Notes under the pieces: generated by a model
Database searches by the model: none
What the model was told of the DNA's origin: nothing
What the model saw: only the letters and a program-made list of their open reading frames with translations
NCBI GenBank assembly: GCA_964533375.1
Contig: CAZHLW010000001.1
Coordinates: 682,001 to 746,000 of the forward strand
Reading direction: 5' to 3'
Source of the DNA: CALREJ01 sp964533375
GTDB lineage: Bacteria; Patescibacteriota; Gracilibacteria; Peribacterales; Peribacteraceae
DNA length: 64,000 nt
Translations under genes and position numbers: made by a program
Shown: in pieces, positions 7,781 to 16,853 of the stretch
Numbering within the stretch: the first letter of the stretch is position 1
Layout: every line of letters starts with the position of its first letter

Positions 7781-8900
7781 GCAAAATGGCTGCTATTTGC
7801 TTCCCTTCCGGCATTTTGTCGGGGGAAAGCGCAACGACCTGGCCTTTGTGCCGGAGCGTGTGGTTGGCTGCCAGACCGAGCAATTCCTCATTGTCGGCTT
7901 CCGGACCTTCATGCAGTTCCTTCTTACCGCTTTCGGTATTGAATGTTCCCCACTGTTCGGCGCCTTCTGCCACAAAGAGTGTTTCGACTTTGCCGGCTGC
8001 AGCGCTGTCTAAAATATCGCTCAGATCGGTTGCGGTACGGCCTGTTCCGGCCAGTGCGCCATATGCCTCAAGCACAGCGGCATTCCTTTTATCCATCGCT
8101 TCCCGGATGAGTGGCTCTGCATGTTTGATAAGTTCTTCGCCATCGAGCTGGTCGGGGTTGCCGCGAATGAACCCGTCGAGCAGCCGTCCGGATGTGTCGA
8201 GGTGTCTATATAGACCGTGCAGTTCTTCGACTCCCGCAAAGACAAGCGGTGCATGCTGTTCAACCAAAAAGGCATGCAGGCTCTTTGCGATTTTCTGCAG
8301 ATAGACTTTCGTCTCCACTTCTTTGTCATCTTTCGCATTCCCCTGTCCGTGGAATGCAACGGTGCCATTGCCGGTCGAATGAACCTGCTGGGATTCTTCC
8401 GTATGTTCCGTTCCCGCCCACGCTTCTTCCAGACTATGGGGCATGCCGGGAATATCGCGTGCTTCGACCTCCGTGTTGTTCACTTCCAGGAAATGAGCCG
8501 TATTTCTGCTGACTGCAAGGATGTAGTAGTGCATAGGGCTGAAGAGGAAAGGAAGAAAAGGAGTCAGATGGAACCGCGGACCGATGACGACCAGTTCGTC
8601 CATGTCCGCAGGTAGAAGTTCAACATCAAACGTGGAAGGAGAGATGAAGAGAGCGAGCGTCCCTTCGGCCACACCGGATGCAAGGATATTATCGCCAAAC
8701 GCTCTGGCCGATCCTAAAAACTGGGAACGGGCTTTTCCTTCTATGCCGTACGACTGCAGTCTGCCTTCCATATCGTCGAGCACACGGTTGAGCCGTTCGA
8801 TGTTTTCCGTTGCATGGGTTAGCCCCGGCAGCATCGGCAGGTAGAGGGAGAGGCACGGGCCTTCCGTTTGATTGATCAGGTGGAGCAGGGTTGTCGTCAT
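7773..8900 (-). CDS. baeRF-like (bacterial archaeo-eukaryotic release-factor family) protein
   Basis: 375 residues. The N-terminus PCLSLYLPMLPG, the middle YYILAVSRNTAHFLEV and the eRF1 domain 2/3-like C-terminal half (PLVFAGVEELHGLYRHL, ...KVETLFVAEGAEQWG, ...LRHKGQVVALSPDKMP) match the bacterial relatives of archaeal/eukaryotic release factor 1 and Dom34. No GGQ motif is visible, as in many baeRF proteins. A ribosome- or RNA-associated role is inferred from the fold and is not established. It lies 47 nt after the start side of the S41 peptidase gene's stop, in the same orientation. The stop codon is embedded in an intergenic repeat word. Confidence 0.7.
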   Translation of the reverse strand: MTTTLLHLINQTEGPCLSLYLPMLPGLTHATENIERLNRVLDDMEGRLQSYGIEGKARSQFLGSARAFGDNILASGVAEGTLALFISPSTFDVELLPADMDELVVIGPRFHLTPFLPFLFSPMHYYILAVSRNTAHFLEVNNTEVEARDIPGMPHSLEEAWAGTEHTEESQQVHSTGNGTVAFHGQGNAKDDKEVETKVYLQKIAKSLHAFLVEQHAPLVFAGVEELHGLYRHLDTSGRLLDGFIRGNPDQLDGEELIKHAEPLIREAMDKRNAAVLEAYGALAGTGRTATDLSDILDSAAAGKVETLFVAEGAEQWGTFNTESGKKELHEGPEADNEELLGLAANHTLRHKGQVVALSPDKMPEGKQIAAILRF

Positions 8901-8947
8901 ATACTCTTCTACGTATGGGTACCGCAGGATGCGGCAGCTGTTTAAAA

Positions 8948-10615
8948 TTATCGTACCAGTTCGAGCGCTTTGATCATCTGGTCATCACGCACATCATTGG
9001 ACGGAACAACATAGTCCGGCGTGACACCAACGCCGTTTATTTTGCGGCGGAGCGGCGTCTCCCATTCGGCAATCGTCATCTTGAGCTCGGAGCCGTCGCG
9101 GAACTGGAGGATCTGCTGGACGGTTCCTTTGCCGAATGTCTGTTCGCCGACAATCGTGGCACGCTTGGCATCCTGCAGGGCTCCCGCCGTAATTTCCGCC
9201 GCACTCGCCGATCCCCTGTTGACGAGCACCACCACGGGGATTTTTGCATCGATGGTCGGCTCTTCAGTGGTTTTTTCCGGCGTGTCGCTCGAGCGCGACA
9301 CAATGTGCGCAACCGTGCTTCCCTTCGGCAGGAAATTGCTCACCACCACATCGGCGGCGTGCAGGAGCCCACCCGGGTTATTGCGGAGATCCAGAATAAG
9401 GCCGGTAGGACTGTGGCTGGACACATCGGTCAGCATGGAGCGCAGTTCGCGATCGGTTGTTTCCCCGAACTGCGACAAGCGCACAACGGCGATTTTTCCC
9501 TGATACGACACATCAATCTCCGGCAGTTTGATGGTATCGCGCACAACCACCACATCCAGCTGGACACCGTTCCGGTCGATCTTGAGTTTCACGGATGTCC
9601 CCTTCGGGCCGCGTACTTTGTTCACGGAATCCAGGAAACCGATATTCGTGATATTCACGCCATCGGCTTCGAGAATTTTGTCGCCGGGTTTGAGTCCTGC
9701 TTTCTCTGCGGGCGATCCCGAAATCGGCGCGACAATGGTCAGAATGTTATCCTTGTATTCCACCTGCGCCCCGATGCCCGTGACCTGTCCCCCTATCTGG
9801 TCCTTGAATTCCTGTGCCGGAGCCGGCCGCAGGAACATGGTGTAGGGATCTTTCAGACTTTCGGTAATAGCCTCGGCTGCGCTGTAAGCTGCTTCCTTGG
9901 AATCGAGTTTGTTCTTATAAAGATACTGGTTATTCAGGAGCTGCCACAACGCCTGCAGCATTTCCTGATCCGGCAGGGCATTTGTCTGGGGCTTTTGAAT
10001 GGTAACAGTAATAGCGGCGGATGAAGTGGATTTGCGCGTGGTGACAGACCGTGCGGACGACGAGGATGATGTCCGGCTGCCGGACGGAAGCGCGCTGAGA
10101 GTTGCGGCATCGAGCAGCGCCCGTGCATCTTTTCCGCTGAGCGTCAGATCCACGCCGAAGTTTGTTGTACTCTGCGGCTGGACCCAGCTGTGTTCCAGCG
10201 CAATCTGCACGGCGTTTCTGAGGGCGGCGTCCGATCCGACATCCTTATAAGAGGAAGAATAGGACTGGGACGGCGTCATCTGTGAAAAAGCGGCGAGCAT
10301 CTGAACGGCCTGGCCGCGGGTGATTTTCTGTGCGAGGTTGAGTTCATTGCCAAAGGGCAGCGCGTTGTACGCGAGTCCGGTCTTCACATAGGGCTGCATG
10401 GAAACGGGAACCGGGCGGCGGTACTGGAGCTGCACGTTATTTTTAAGCGTGATGTTAAACATGCGGATGCTGGCCTTCAAAAAATCCGCGCGGGTGACAG
10501 ACACCGCATCCGGCGTTGTCAGAACATCGCCCACCTGTGCTGCAAGGAGTGCGGCAGGCAGAGCGAGGGAAACAGCAAAAACGGAGGAGTGCAGACAGAG
10601 ACGACGGAGAGACAT
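8948..10615 (-). CDS. SLH-containing C-terminal processing peptidase (S41)
   Basis: 555 residues from ATG 10615 (an ATG at 10636 is an alternative). Signal peptide SLRRLCLHSSVFAVSLALPA. Residues ~30-185 carry SLH-like repeats (KITRGQAVQMLAAF, then YKDVGSDAALRNAVQIALE). A Ser-rich linker, a PDZ domain (~280-360; SPAEKAGLKPGDKILEADG) and the S41 protease domain follow. Catalytic Ser is in NRGSASAAEITAG and Lys in GEQTFGKGTVQQ; DLRNNPGGLL is also conserved. Ctp enzymes trim C-termini of exported proteins and regulate peptidoglycan hydrolases. The SLH module would hold the enzyme on the cell wall. Confidence 0.9.
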   Translation of the reverse strand: MSLRRLCLHSSVFAVSLALPAALLAAQVGDVLTTPDAVSVTRADFLKASIRMFNITLKNNVQLQYRRPVPVSMQPYVKTGLAYNALPFGNELNLAQKITRGQAVQMLAAFSQMTPSQSYSSSYKDVGSDAALRNAVQIALEHSWVQPQSTTNFGVDLTLSGKDARALLDAATLSALPSGSRTSSSSSARSVTTRKSTSSAAITVTIQKPQTNALPDQEMLQALWQLLNNQYLYKNKLDSKEAAYSAAEAITESLKDPYTMFLRPAPAQEFKDQIGGQVTGIGAQVEYKDNILTIVAPISGSPAEKAGLKPGDKILEADGVNITNIGFLDSVNKVRGPKGTSVKLKIDRNGVQLDVVVVRDTIKLPEIDVSYQGKIAVVRLSQFGETTDRELRSMLTDVSSHSPTGLILDLRNNPGGLLHAADVVVSNFLPKGSTVAHIVSRSSDTPEKTTEEPTIDAKIPVVVLVNRGSASAAEITAGALQDAKRATIVGEQTFGKGTVQQILQFRDGSELKMTIAEWETPLRRKINGVGVTPDYVVPSNDVRDDQMIKALELVR

Positions 10616-10710
10616 GCAGAGTGGGGAATGAAACATCAGTACATCGACTATACAGCAGAAAAAGACCGCCAGCGAAAAATGTCAGCGGAAATTTGTGGCG
10701 GATTCTCTCT

Positions 10711-12066
10711 TTACTGTTCCTGCCGTACCAATACTTCTTTTGTCACAACGTACCCGCGCTCGATCATATTTTCCTTTTTCATGAACAGATGTGTCATCAG
10801 CCAGAAACCGCCCACCACATACAGCAGCGACGGAAGAAGAAGAAGCGGAATGTTCTTCAGAAAGAGCGGCGCACCGGACCCGAAGAGGTCATAGAAGGAA
10901 TGCGGATTGTTCGGCAGGATGTCGGGCACGGTCACCAGGAAATTAAAGAGGCCGTGGATGACAATGGCGGAGACCAGACCAAACAGCCACATTTCCACGC
11001 GGAAAATGGAGAGTTCCGGCAGCCGCAGCAAACGGTGGATGGCGGCAAGGACACGGTACGTTTTTCCGTGCGCATGACGCTCCGCAAGATACGGAGCCGC
11101 AAAAATCGCAAGACCGAGGAAGTAGCCGGAAACGCCGGTGGAGACGACGTGGACCATGGTGGTCAGAACTGAACGTCCGAGCACATTGCTCAAAAACGCC
11201 ATCACATTCGGCGACCCACTCAAAAGATGCTGCTGCACAAACGACGTGAAGTACGCGGGGTTGATGATGTTTTCGGCAAATGCAAAACCGATCGCGACGA
11301 CAATCGAGAGCTGCAGGACGTCGTCAATACTGGAGAAAAGCCGGCGCGCGCTATGGTACACCACCCATGATTTACTCAGCTCTTCAATCAGTCCCACAAT
11401 GGCAAACGAAATGAGAGTCGAAACCAGCATGGTCTGCACAGCGCCCGGGTATGACAACTGGCCCGATACGAATGTCTGCGATGCTTGGCTGAAACTCTGC
11501 GGCTCAATGCGAAACAGGAAAAACTGGAGCGAGACGCCGTGGCGGACGAGCGCGTCATAAAAGAGAATCGGTGCAGTCGCGAGCATGCCGGAAAAGAACA
11601 TGAGGATGACTGTGCCGATGCGCTCGCGGTGGTAGCGCAAAAACAGCCTGCACCAGATGACCGCAGGCACCAGCGCCGTCAGTGCGGCGATCAGATGTGC
11701 CAGCAGCATGTTGCTGTCGTCTTCCTTATAGAGATACAGTGTAATCCAGAATAGGAACGCTCCCAGAATCGTTGCTTTTGTCTGCACTTCCCACGGTCCG
11801 AAAAGCGCGCGCCACGCCATCACCACCAGCAGAACGGCAAATGCCATCGCGTACGGATTTTCCTGGAGACCGGGCTGTAAAAACAGTCGGACTGTCAGAA
11901 TGAGTCCAAGCGACAGCACCGTTCCGAGGATGGTTGCAAACAGGAAATGAGTCGGCCGGTGTTTCCAGCGCCGGACCAGATCCGCTGACGCCAGCGCGAC
12001 GACCGCAAAGAGGACCAAAAGGGTCTTTGGGTTGAGCAATTCCACTGATTCAGGGAGGAAAGTCAT
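10711..12066 (-). CDS. PrsW-family intramembrane metalloprotease
   Basis: 451 residues with about ten hydrophobic segments. The family motifs are in order: EELSKSWVVY (EExxK), GFAFAENI (FxxxEN) and HVVSTGVSGYFLGL, then HGLFNFLV, supplying the Glu and His metal ligands expected for PrsW/CPBP-like proteases. PrsW of Bacillus cleaves an anti-sigma factor; here the substrate is unknown. The gene lies 95 nt upstream of the S41 protease on the same strand, so a paired proteolysis role at the membrane is plausible. A TTGAAA/TATAAT promoter sits ~30 nt before the start. Confidence 0.8.
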   Translation of the reverse strand: MTFLPESVELLNPKTLLVLFAVVALASADLVRRWKHRPTHFLFATILGTVLSLGLILTVRLFLQPGLQENPYAMAFAVLLVVMAWRALFGPWEVQTKATILGAFLFWITLYLYKEDDSNMLLAHLIAALTALVPAVIWCRLFLRYHRERIGTVILMFFSGMLATAPILFYDALVRHGVSLQFFLFRIEPQSFSQASQTFVSGQLSYPGAVQTMLVSTLISFAIVGLIEELSKSWVVYHSARRLFSSIDDVLQLSIVVAIGFAFAENIINPAYFTSFVQQHLLSGSPNVMAFLSNVLGRSVLTTMVHVVSTGVSGYFLGLAIFAAPYLAERHAHGKTYRVLAAIHRLLRLPELSIFRVEMWLFGLVSAIVIHGLFNFLVTVPDILPNNPHSFYDLFGSGAPLFLKNIPLLLLPSLLYVVGGFWLMTHLFMKKENMIERGYVVTKEVLVRQEQ

Positions 12067-12096
12067 ACTTCAAGTTTTCAGTACAAGTATCGTAGT

Positions 12097-12125
12097 ATTA
12101 TAGCATTTTTAATCCACTTTTTCAA
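12097..12125 (-). promoter_or_regulatory. Promoter of the prsW-like gene
   Basis: Reading the minus strand: TTGAAA (12125-12120), 17-nt spacer, TATAAT (12102-12097). This is a near-consensus sigma-70-type promoter, 30 nt before ATG 12066. Confidence 0.7.
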
Positions 12126-12187
12126 TGTACGATTGTAGGGGTTTTCCGGGGCAAACACGTACAATCCGGGCCATTCCTTCTTCCTTC

Positions 12188-13699
12188 ATGCAGACCTCCC
12201 TCCGCTCCTTTTTCCAGGAAAACCGCACCTGGCTCGCGCTGATGTTTATCATCATCGCCGGGTTTTTCAGCTATGTCTTCAACTACCAGAATCCTGCGGC
12301 ACTTTACTGGGATGAAAATTACCACATTGCTAGCGCACAGAAGTACATGAACGGCGTCTACTTCATGGAACCGCATCCGCCGCTCGGGAAACTCTTCATT
12401 GCCCTCGGCGAAGTTGTCCTCAACCAGAACGCCGTCGACAATCAGTTCATCGGAACCGACTACGCCCAGAATCCTCCGGCCGGTTTTTCGTTTGCAGGCT
12501 ATCGTCTTTTCCCTGCGCTCTTTGCCTGGTGGACAGCCATTCCCCTCTTCTTGATCTTCCTTCTGCTGACCCGCCGTGTGACGTGGGCGCTGCTGTTCGA
12601 CTTCCTGTATCTGTTTGATAACGCGCTGATTGTCCATAACCGTTCCGCGATGCTGGAATCGACCATGCTCTTCTTTGCGACGCTGACGATTCTGGCGTTT
12701 CTGCTTTTAGTTGAATGGAAGGATTCCAGAAAAGGCTTCCTCTGGATGTCGATACTGTTTGGTGCTGCATTTGCGTGTCTGCTCACAACCAAAGCGTTCG
12801 GCCTCATTCTGATTCTCCTCATCCCATTCCTTGGCTGGAAGCTCTGGCCGAATATCCGCAAAATGGTCACATTCCTGATTGCCGGAGGTGTCAGCTTCGC
12901 TCTGGTCTTTTGCGGTGTCTGGTACATCCACTTCGCTCTGGGTTCGACCATCAATCCGTCTCTTCCTGATGCCGGCTATTACCAGGCGTCCGATGACTAC
13001 AAAAAAGTCCTCGACACGCATGCCAACCGCTCGCTGTTGAATTACCGCATCATGCTCCGCGACTCCCTCGCGTTTGTCACCCACTACGAAAACGGTGTGC
13101 CGCGTTTGAATCTCTGTAAAGCTGATGAGAACGGCAGCCCGTGGTTCCTGTGGCCGATTGGTGCACGCGCTATCAGCTACCGCTGGGAAACGCCCGACAG
13201 CAATGCTTACAAATATCTGTATCTGCAGAGCAATCCTGTTATCTGGCTCACGTCTTTTGCCGGCGTCCTTCTGGCACTGCTCGTTGTTCTGTCATCGGTG
13301 ATACTCCCTGTTGCCACCAAACCGAAGCACACGTTCCTGCTTCTGACATTTGGCACGCTCTACGTCTGTTACATGCTCGCCGTCTCCACCATCGACCGCG
13401 TGATGTATCTGTACCACTACTTCCTGCCGCTCACGTTCAGCTTCTATCTGCTCGCGCTTGCGTTTGATGAAATTCCGCAGATCGGAAAATGGCGTCTGAC
13501 AGACAGCCGGAAAACAGTTCTGCTTCTGATCTTCGCTGCCTGCGCATTCCTGAGTTTCCAGTTCTATCGTCCGCTCAGTTTCTACACGCCGATTACCGAC
13601 AACGCTTTCCAGCTCCGTTCGATCTTCGACATCTGGGATCTGAAGTGCGTACGCTGCCAATCGGAAAATCCACTGGTGATTCCGACGGCTGCGCCGTAA
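12188..13699 (+). CDS. PMT-family (GT39) membrane mannosyltransferase
   Basis: 503 residues from ATG 12188 (a longer frame from 12125 adds an atypical N-terminus). It has about eleven membrane helices. The first loop carries LYWDENYHIASAQKYMNG and FMEPHPPLGKLFIALGE, the acidic 'DE' and 'PHPPLGK' signatures of dolichyl-/polyprenyl-phosphate-mannose protein mannosyltransferases. The C-terminal part resembles the PMT four-TM domain. It probably transfers a sugar from a lipid-phosphate donor to exported proteins. The convergent GT2 gene at 14314-14997 could make the polyprenyl-phosphate-sugar donor. Confidence 0.85.
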   Translation: MQTSLRSFFQENRTWLALMFIIIAGFFSYVFNYQNPAALYWDENYHIASAQKYMNGVYFMEPHPPLGKLFIALGEVVLNQNAVDNQFIGTDYAQNPPAGFSFAGYRLFPALFAWWTAIPLFLIFLLLTRRVTWALLFDFLYLFDNALIVHNRSAMLESTMLFFATLTILAFLLLVEWKDSRKGFLWMSILFGAAFACLLTTKAFGLILILLIPFLGWKLWPNIRKMVTFLIAGGVSFALVFCGVWYIHFALGSTINPSLPDAGYYQASDDYKKVLDTHANRSLLNYRIMLRDSLAFVTHYENGVPRLNLCKADENGSPWFLWPIGARAISYRWETPDSNAYKYLYLQSNPVIWLTSFAGVLLALLVVLSSVILPVATKPKHTFLLLTFGTLYVCYMLAVSTIDRVMYLYHYFLPLTFSFYLLALAFDEIPQIGKWRLTDSRKTVLLLIFAACAFLSFQFYRPLSFYTPITDNAFQLRSIFDIWDLKCVRCQSENPLVIPTAAP

Positions 13700-13704
13700 A
13701 TCTT

Positions 13705-13732
13705 AAGAAACAAGATACAAGAGACAATCAAA
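13705..13732 (+). repeat. Left arm of inverted repeat framing the four-helix-bundle gene
   Basis: 28 nt whose reverse complement occurs at 14257-14308, split there by a 24-nt GC-rich insert (14272-14295). The 13-nt part (13705-13717) matches 14296-14308 and the 15-nt part (13718-13732) matches 14257-14271, both without mismatch. Homology continues ~9 nt inward with mismatches. Confidence 0.85.
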
Positions 13733-13848
13733 GTTGGAAAAATGGAAAAATCCAACTTGTTCTTTTGTATATTAGAACAAATATTTCGGCTCCATAGAGA
13801 GATAAAATGCACGCGAAATATTTTCATTTTTTGGGCAATCTTTTGATG

Positions 13849-14235
13849 AATGAAGAAAGTAAATATTCTCATTACATGACTACTTTTGATTTAGAAGATC
13901 GTATGCTGGTCTTCGCATCTGATACCCGGGATTTCCTTCATAAAGTCCCTGTTACTTCTGCAAATAAAATTTACAGGGATCAGTTGCTTCGATCATCATC
14001 TTCTGTAGGCGCAAACTACATTGAAGGGAATGATGCAATCGGTGACAAAGACTTTCTCGTGAAAATTCGGACCAGTCGCAGAGAATCAAAAGAATCTCGT
14101 TACTGGTTGCATTTATTAGAAATGCAGGATCAAGATGTTCTCAGAAAAGAGCAAAATCGTCTTATTGATGAAGCAGACCAGCTCACTAGAATTTTGAGTT
14201 CAATAGCATCAAAGATTCAATTGCGACATACCTGA
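13849..14235 (+). CDS. Four-helix-bundle protein (IVP / 23S rRNA intervening-sequence type)
   Basis: 128 residues from ATG 13849; ATG 13807 or 13876 are possible. It matches the 'four helix bundle protein' family: FDLEDRMLVFASDTRDFL, LLRSSSSVGANYIEGNDA, KDFLVKIRTSRRESKES and RYWLHLLEM, then a last helix LIDEADQLTRILSSIAS. Members were first seen as ORFs inserted in 23S rRNA, and Avd of diversity-generating retroelements has the same fold; no reverse transcriptase is present here. The gene sits between two convergent glycosyltransferase genes and is enclosed by an inverted repeat. It is AT-rich compared with both flanks, suggesting acquisition as a unit. Molecular function is unknown. Confidence 0.85.
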   Translation, partial: NEESKYSHYMTTFDLEDRMLVFASDTRDFLHKVPVTSANKIYRDQLLRSSSSVGANYIEGNDAIGDKDFLVKIRTSRRESKESRYWLHLLEMQDQDVLRKEQNRLIDEADQLTRILSSIASKIQLRHT

Positions 14236-14256
14236 TCTTTTTAATAAATTTTCAAT

Positions 14257-14308
14257 TTTGATTGTCTCTTGCCCCGAAGGGGTCCCCCAGAGGGATATCT
14301 TGTTTCTT
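14257..14308 (-). repeat. Right arm of inverted repeat, interrupted by a 24-nt palindromic insert
   Basis: Reverse complement of 13705-13732, divided at the same point by 14272-14295. The insert holds two small hairpins, CCCC-GAA-GGGG and TCCC-CCAGA-GGGA type. The right arm ends 5 nt before the stop codon of the GT2 gene. Confidence 0.85.
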
Positions 14309-14313
14309 GTCTC

Positions 14314-14997
14314 TTACGTCGTAAATCGCAGATCCCATAATTCTTTGAACATGCGGAAGATCACACGGATGGATCCACCTGTCGGCGTTCCCGCGCGGCG
14401 TGGATAATGCGGAACGTTGATCGTGAGCCAGGGGATGCGGTTTCTCTTGAGCCTCAAAAACATTTCGGTATTAAACAATTTTTCGACGCCTTTTGTCGGA
14501 CGGATGGTCGGCCAGATTTCCTTCGTAAAAAGTTTCATTCCGCAATTCACATCGCGCACCCAGAGTCCCAGCACAATCACATTCATCCCGCCAAGAACTT
14601 TGCCGAACATATTCCGGACAAAAGAGTCCGCACGATGCGCTCTGCGTCCGGTGATGAAATCGTACTCGTTGGTATGTGCGAGCAATAAGTTCAGATCATC
14701 GGCATGGAACTGACCATCGCTGTCCATAAAAGAAATCCACTCTGTGGTTGCCGCGTCACATCCGGACCGGACTGCAATGCCGTAGCCGCCGTTTTTTGTG
14801 TGACGGACGAGTTTGAGATTTTTCATGCTCTTCTGCAATGCCTCCACAATGGAAACAGACGTATCTTTCGATCCGTCGTCCACGACAATAATGTCACCAC
14901 TGATCTTTTCACGCGTCATCCAGGAAGAGACATCATCAATAGTCGCAGCGATGTTCGCCTCTTCGTTATAGCACGGCAGAATCACAGACAATGTCAT
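14314..14997 (-). CDS. GT2 glycosyltransferase (polyprenyl-phosphate sugar synthase-like)
   Basis: 227 residues, the size of single-domain DPM1/GtrB-core enzymes. The GT-A fold is evident: SVILPCYNEEANIAATIDDV, DIIVVDDGSKDTSVSIV, KNGGYGIAVRSGCDAA, and the DXD-like MDSDGQFHADDL, then TGRRAHRADSF. No membrane helices. Such enzymes load a nucleotide sugar onto polyprenyl phosphate for GT-C enzymes such as the neighbouring PMT and GT-C genes. Start ATG 14997 lies 6 nt after a TAGGAT hexamer on the minus strand, as in the leaderless pattern, though no clear -35 is seen. Confidence 0.88.
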   Translation of the reverse strand: MTLSVILPCYNEEANIAATIDDVSSWMTREKISGDIIVVDDGSKDTSVSIVEALQKSMKNLKLVRHTKNGGYGIAVRSGCDAATTEWISFMDSDGQFHADDLNLLLAHTNEYDFITGRRAHRADSFVRNMFGKVLGGMNVIVLGLWVRDVNCGMKLFTKEIWPTIRPTKGVEKLFNTEMFLRLKRNRIPWLTINVPHYPRRAGTPTGGSIRVIFRMFKELWDLRFTT

Positions 14998-15051
14998 GGC
15001 CGCATCCTATCCACTTGTCGTTTTTTTGTCATCTTTTTTCAGATCTTCCGG

Positions 15052-15057
15052 TACACT
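15052..15057 (+). promoter_or_regulatory. -10 box of the GT-C gene at 15065
   Basis: TACACT, 7 nt before ATG 15065. A TTGTCA at 15026-15031 could be the -35, but the 20-nt spacing is long. Position implies a leaderless transcript. Confidence 0.4.
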
Positions 15058-15064
15058 GCCACCC

Positions 15065-16849
15065 ATGCCCGTCCGTTCAGTACACGCGCAGCGTCAAAAT
15101 CTTGCCCTCCTTATTCTTGGCATAGGCGTGCTTGTTGCCGGTGTGCAGGCGTGGTTGTCGCACAGTGTGATTTTAAACAGCAGCTATAAAATAGATGCAG
15201 GCGAGCCTGTTTCTTTTGAAGCACCGCTCCGGGTGTCGTCCGCGGCATCCGGCGATTTCACCGTTACATTCGATCTGCATGCGGGACACCTGCGTCCGAC
15301 AAAGTACTACATTCTGCCGGATGACTGTCTGCAGGAAATAACAGTGAATGACCGGATGATCACCTCGCCGGATATTCCTTTTTGTGACTATGTAAAAGGA
15401 CGAACGATCAATCTCGGACCTGCGCTGCATTCGGGTGTGAACAAAATCACCGTTGTGGTCCGCAATAATTACGGCGATCTGGGACTGATGATCCGCCCGT
15501 CATTTACAGATATCGTTTTCCTGCTTCCGTTTGCCATTATCCTCGTTGGCATTCTTGGGGCTTTCGGTGTTGTCCTCTTCCTTCTGCGCCCTCCTGTGTG
15601 GGTAACCAATGTGGGTGCCGTGCTGCTTGGCGGCATCGTGCTCCGCACGTATTACATGATGATCACCCCGTACTGGATACGGGGACACGACACAGACGGA
15701 CACCTGGAATACATCCGTTACATTGCAGATAACATGAGTCTGCCCCGTCCGGATTTGGGATGGGAAACGTGGCAGCCGCCTCTTTATTATGTCCTCGGAG
15801 GACTGTGGACCGCTCTCGGCCGCCTGCTTGGTATGCAGCAGATGGATCTTATTTTCGGCCTGCAGGTGTGGGCGCTTCTCCTTTCTATTGCATCACTCTT
15901 TCTGTTTGCGTGGATCGGACTGCGGATTTTGCCCGCCAGGCAATGGAACTTCCTGCCGCTTTTTGTAGCGGTCGCTGCGTTCCTGCCGTCGTTTGTGTTC
16001 CAGGCATCGCGCATCAACAACGATGTGCTGGTGATTTTCCTCCAGCTCCTTGCTATCGCTCTCTTCTGTGAATGGAGGAAGCGCCGCACGCTTACTCTCT
16101 GGATGGGAACGTGGGCTGCCATCGGCTGTGCGATGCTCACGAAAAATACCGCCATCCTTCTGATTCCGCCGCTGCTTTTGACTATGCTCATTGAGAAGCC
16201 TCTGAAAGGATGGAAGATCTGGAAACAGAAAATCCTGTTGATGGCTTCGGCGCTGCTGACTGTTCTTCTTCTTGCAGGATGGTTCACGGTCTACAGAAAA
16301 ATTCAGGCGGGTTCGCAAAATCTGATTATCGGAAATAACGATTCACTCAACAGCGGTCTGCGTGTCACAAACACTGTGCCGCATCTTCTGGTCTTCAATC
16401 CTGTCGCCATTGTGCAGCATCCGTATAATAATCCGTGGGAAGATTCCGCGCGGCGGCAGTACTTCTGGGAATACCTGTACCGGTCCGCGTTCTTCGGTGA
16501 ATTCAATTTCGGTGATGCACGGGTGTACCTGGCTTCCAGCCTGCTCTTCTTTTCTTTGTTCGCAACGCTCGCGGCAATCATCGGACTGATCAGCTCCACA
16601 CTGAAATCCTTCCGCACGTCGCTCTTCTTCCTGCTTCTTGCAGGCGCGATCCTTGCGGGTCATCTGATTTTCCGCATGCAGTTTCCGTTTGGGTCATCGC
16701 AGGACTTCCGGTACTCGCTCCTCTTCATTGTGCCGTTTTCGTACTGGCTGGTACTGGGTGTGTCCTCTGCAAAACAGCAATTCTTCCAGCGCTGGCTTCT
16801 GGTAGCGACCGAAATCTGTCTGGCTTTGTGCGTTCTTCTGGTTCTCTAA
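15065..16849 (+). CDS. GT-C type membrane glycosyltransferase (ArnT/PMT-like)
   Basis: 594 residues from ATG 15065; an upstream frame from 14996 would overlap the divergent GT2 start. There is one N-terminal helix, then an ~110-residue soluble region (residues ~30-140), then about ten membrane helices. After helix 3 comes YWIRGHDTDGHLEYIRY, an acidic first loop like the catalytic Asp of GT-C enzymes, followed by WETWQPPLYYVLGGLW. It is predicted to use a polyprenyl-phosphate sugar donor and build envelope glycans or glycoproteins. The next gene starts 4 nt after the stop, so they form one operon. Confidence 0.75.
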   Translation: MPVRSVHAQRQNLALLILGIGVLVAGVQAWLSHSVILNSSYKIDAGEPVSFEAPLRVSSAASGDFTVTFDLHAGHLRPTKYYILPDDCLQEITVNDRMITSPDIPFCDYVKGRTINLGPALHSGVNKITVVVRNNYGDLGLMIRPSFTDIVFLLPFAIILVGILGAFGVVLFLLRPPVWVTNVGAVLLGGIVLRTYYMMITPYWIRGHDTDGHLEYIRYIADNMSLPRPDLGWETWQPPLYYVLGGLWTALGRLLGMQQMDLIFGLQVWALLLSIASLFLFAWIGLRILPARQWNFLPLFVAVAAFLPSFVFQASRINNDVLVIFLQLLAIALFCEWRKRRTLTLWMGTWAAIGCAMLTKNTAILLIPPLLLTMLIEKPLKGWKIWKQKILLMASALLTVLLLAGWFTVYRKIQAGSQNLIIGNNDSLNSGLRVTNTVPHLLVFNPVAIVQHPYNNPWEDSARRQYFWEYLYRSAFFGEFNFGDARVYLASSLLFFSLFATLAAIIGLISSTLKSFRTSLFFLLLAGAILAGHLIFRMQFPFGSSQDFRYSLLFIVPFSYWLVLGVSSAKQQFFQRWLLVATEICLALCVLLVL

Positions 16850-16853
16850 GAGT

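Noticed and set aside
13807..14235. Diversity-generating retroelement (Avd-like protein)
   Set aside because: The four-helix-bundle protein shares the Avd fold, but no reverse transcriptase, template repeat or variable repeat is present nearby.
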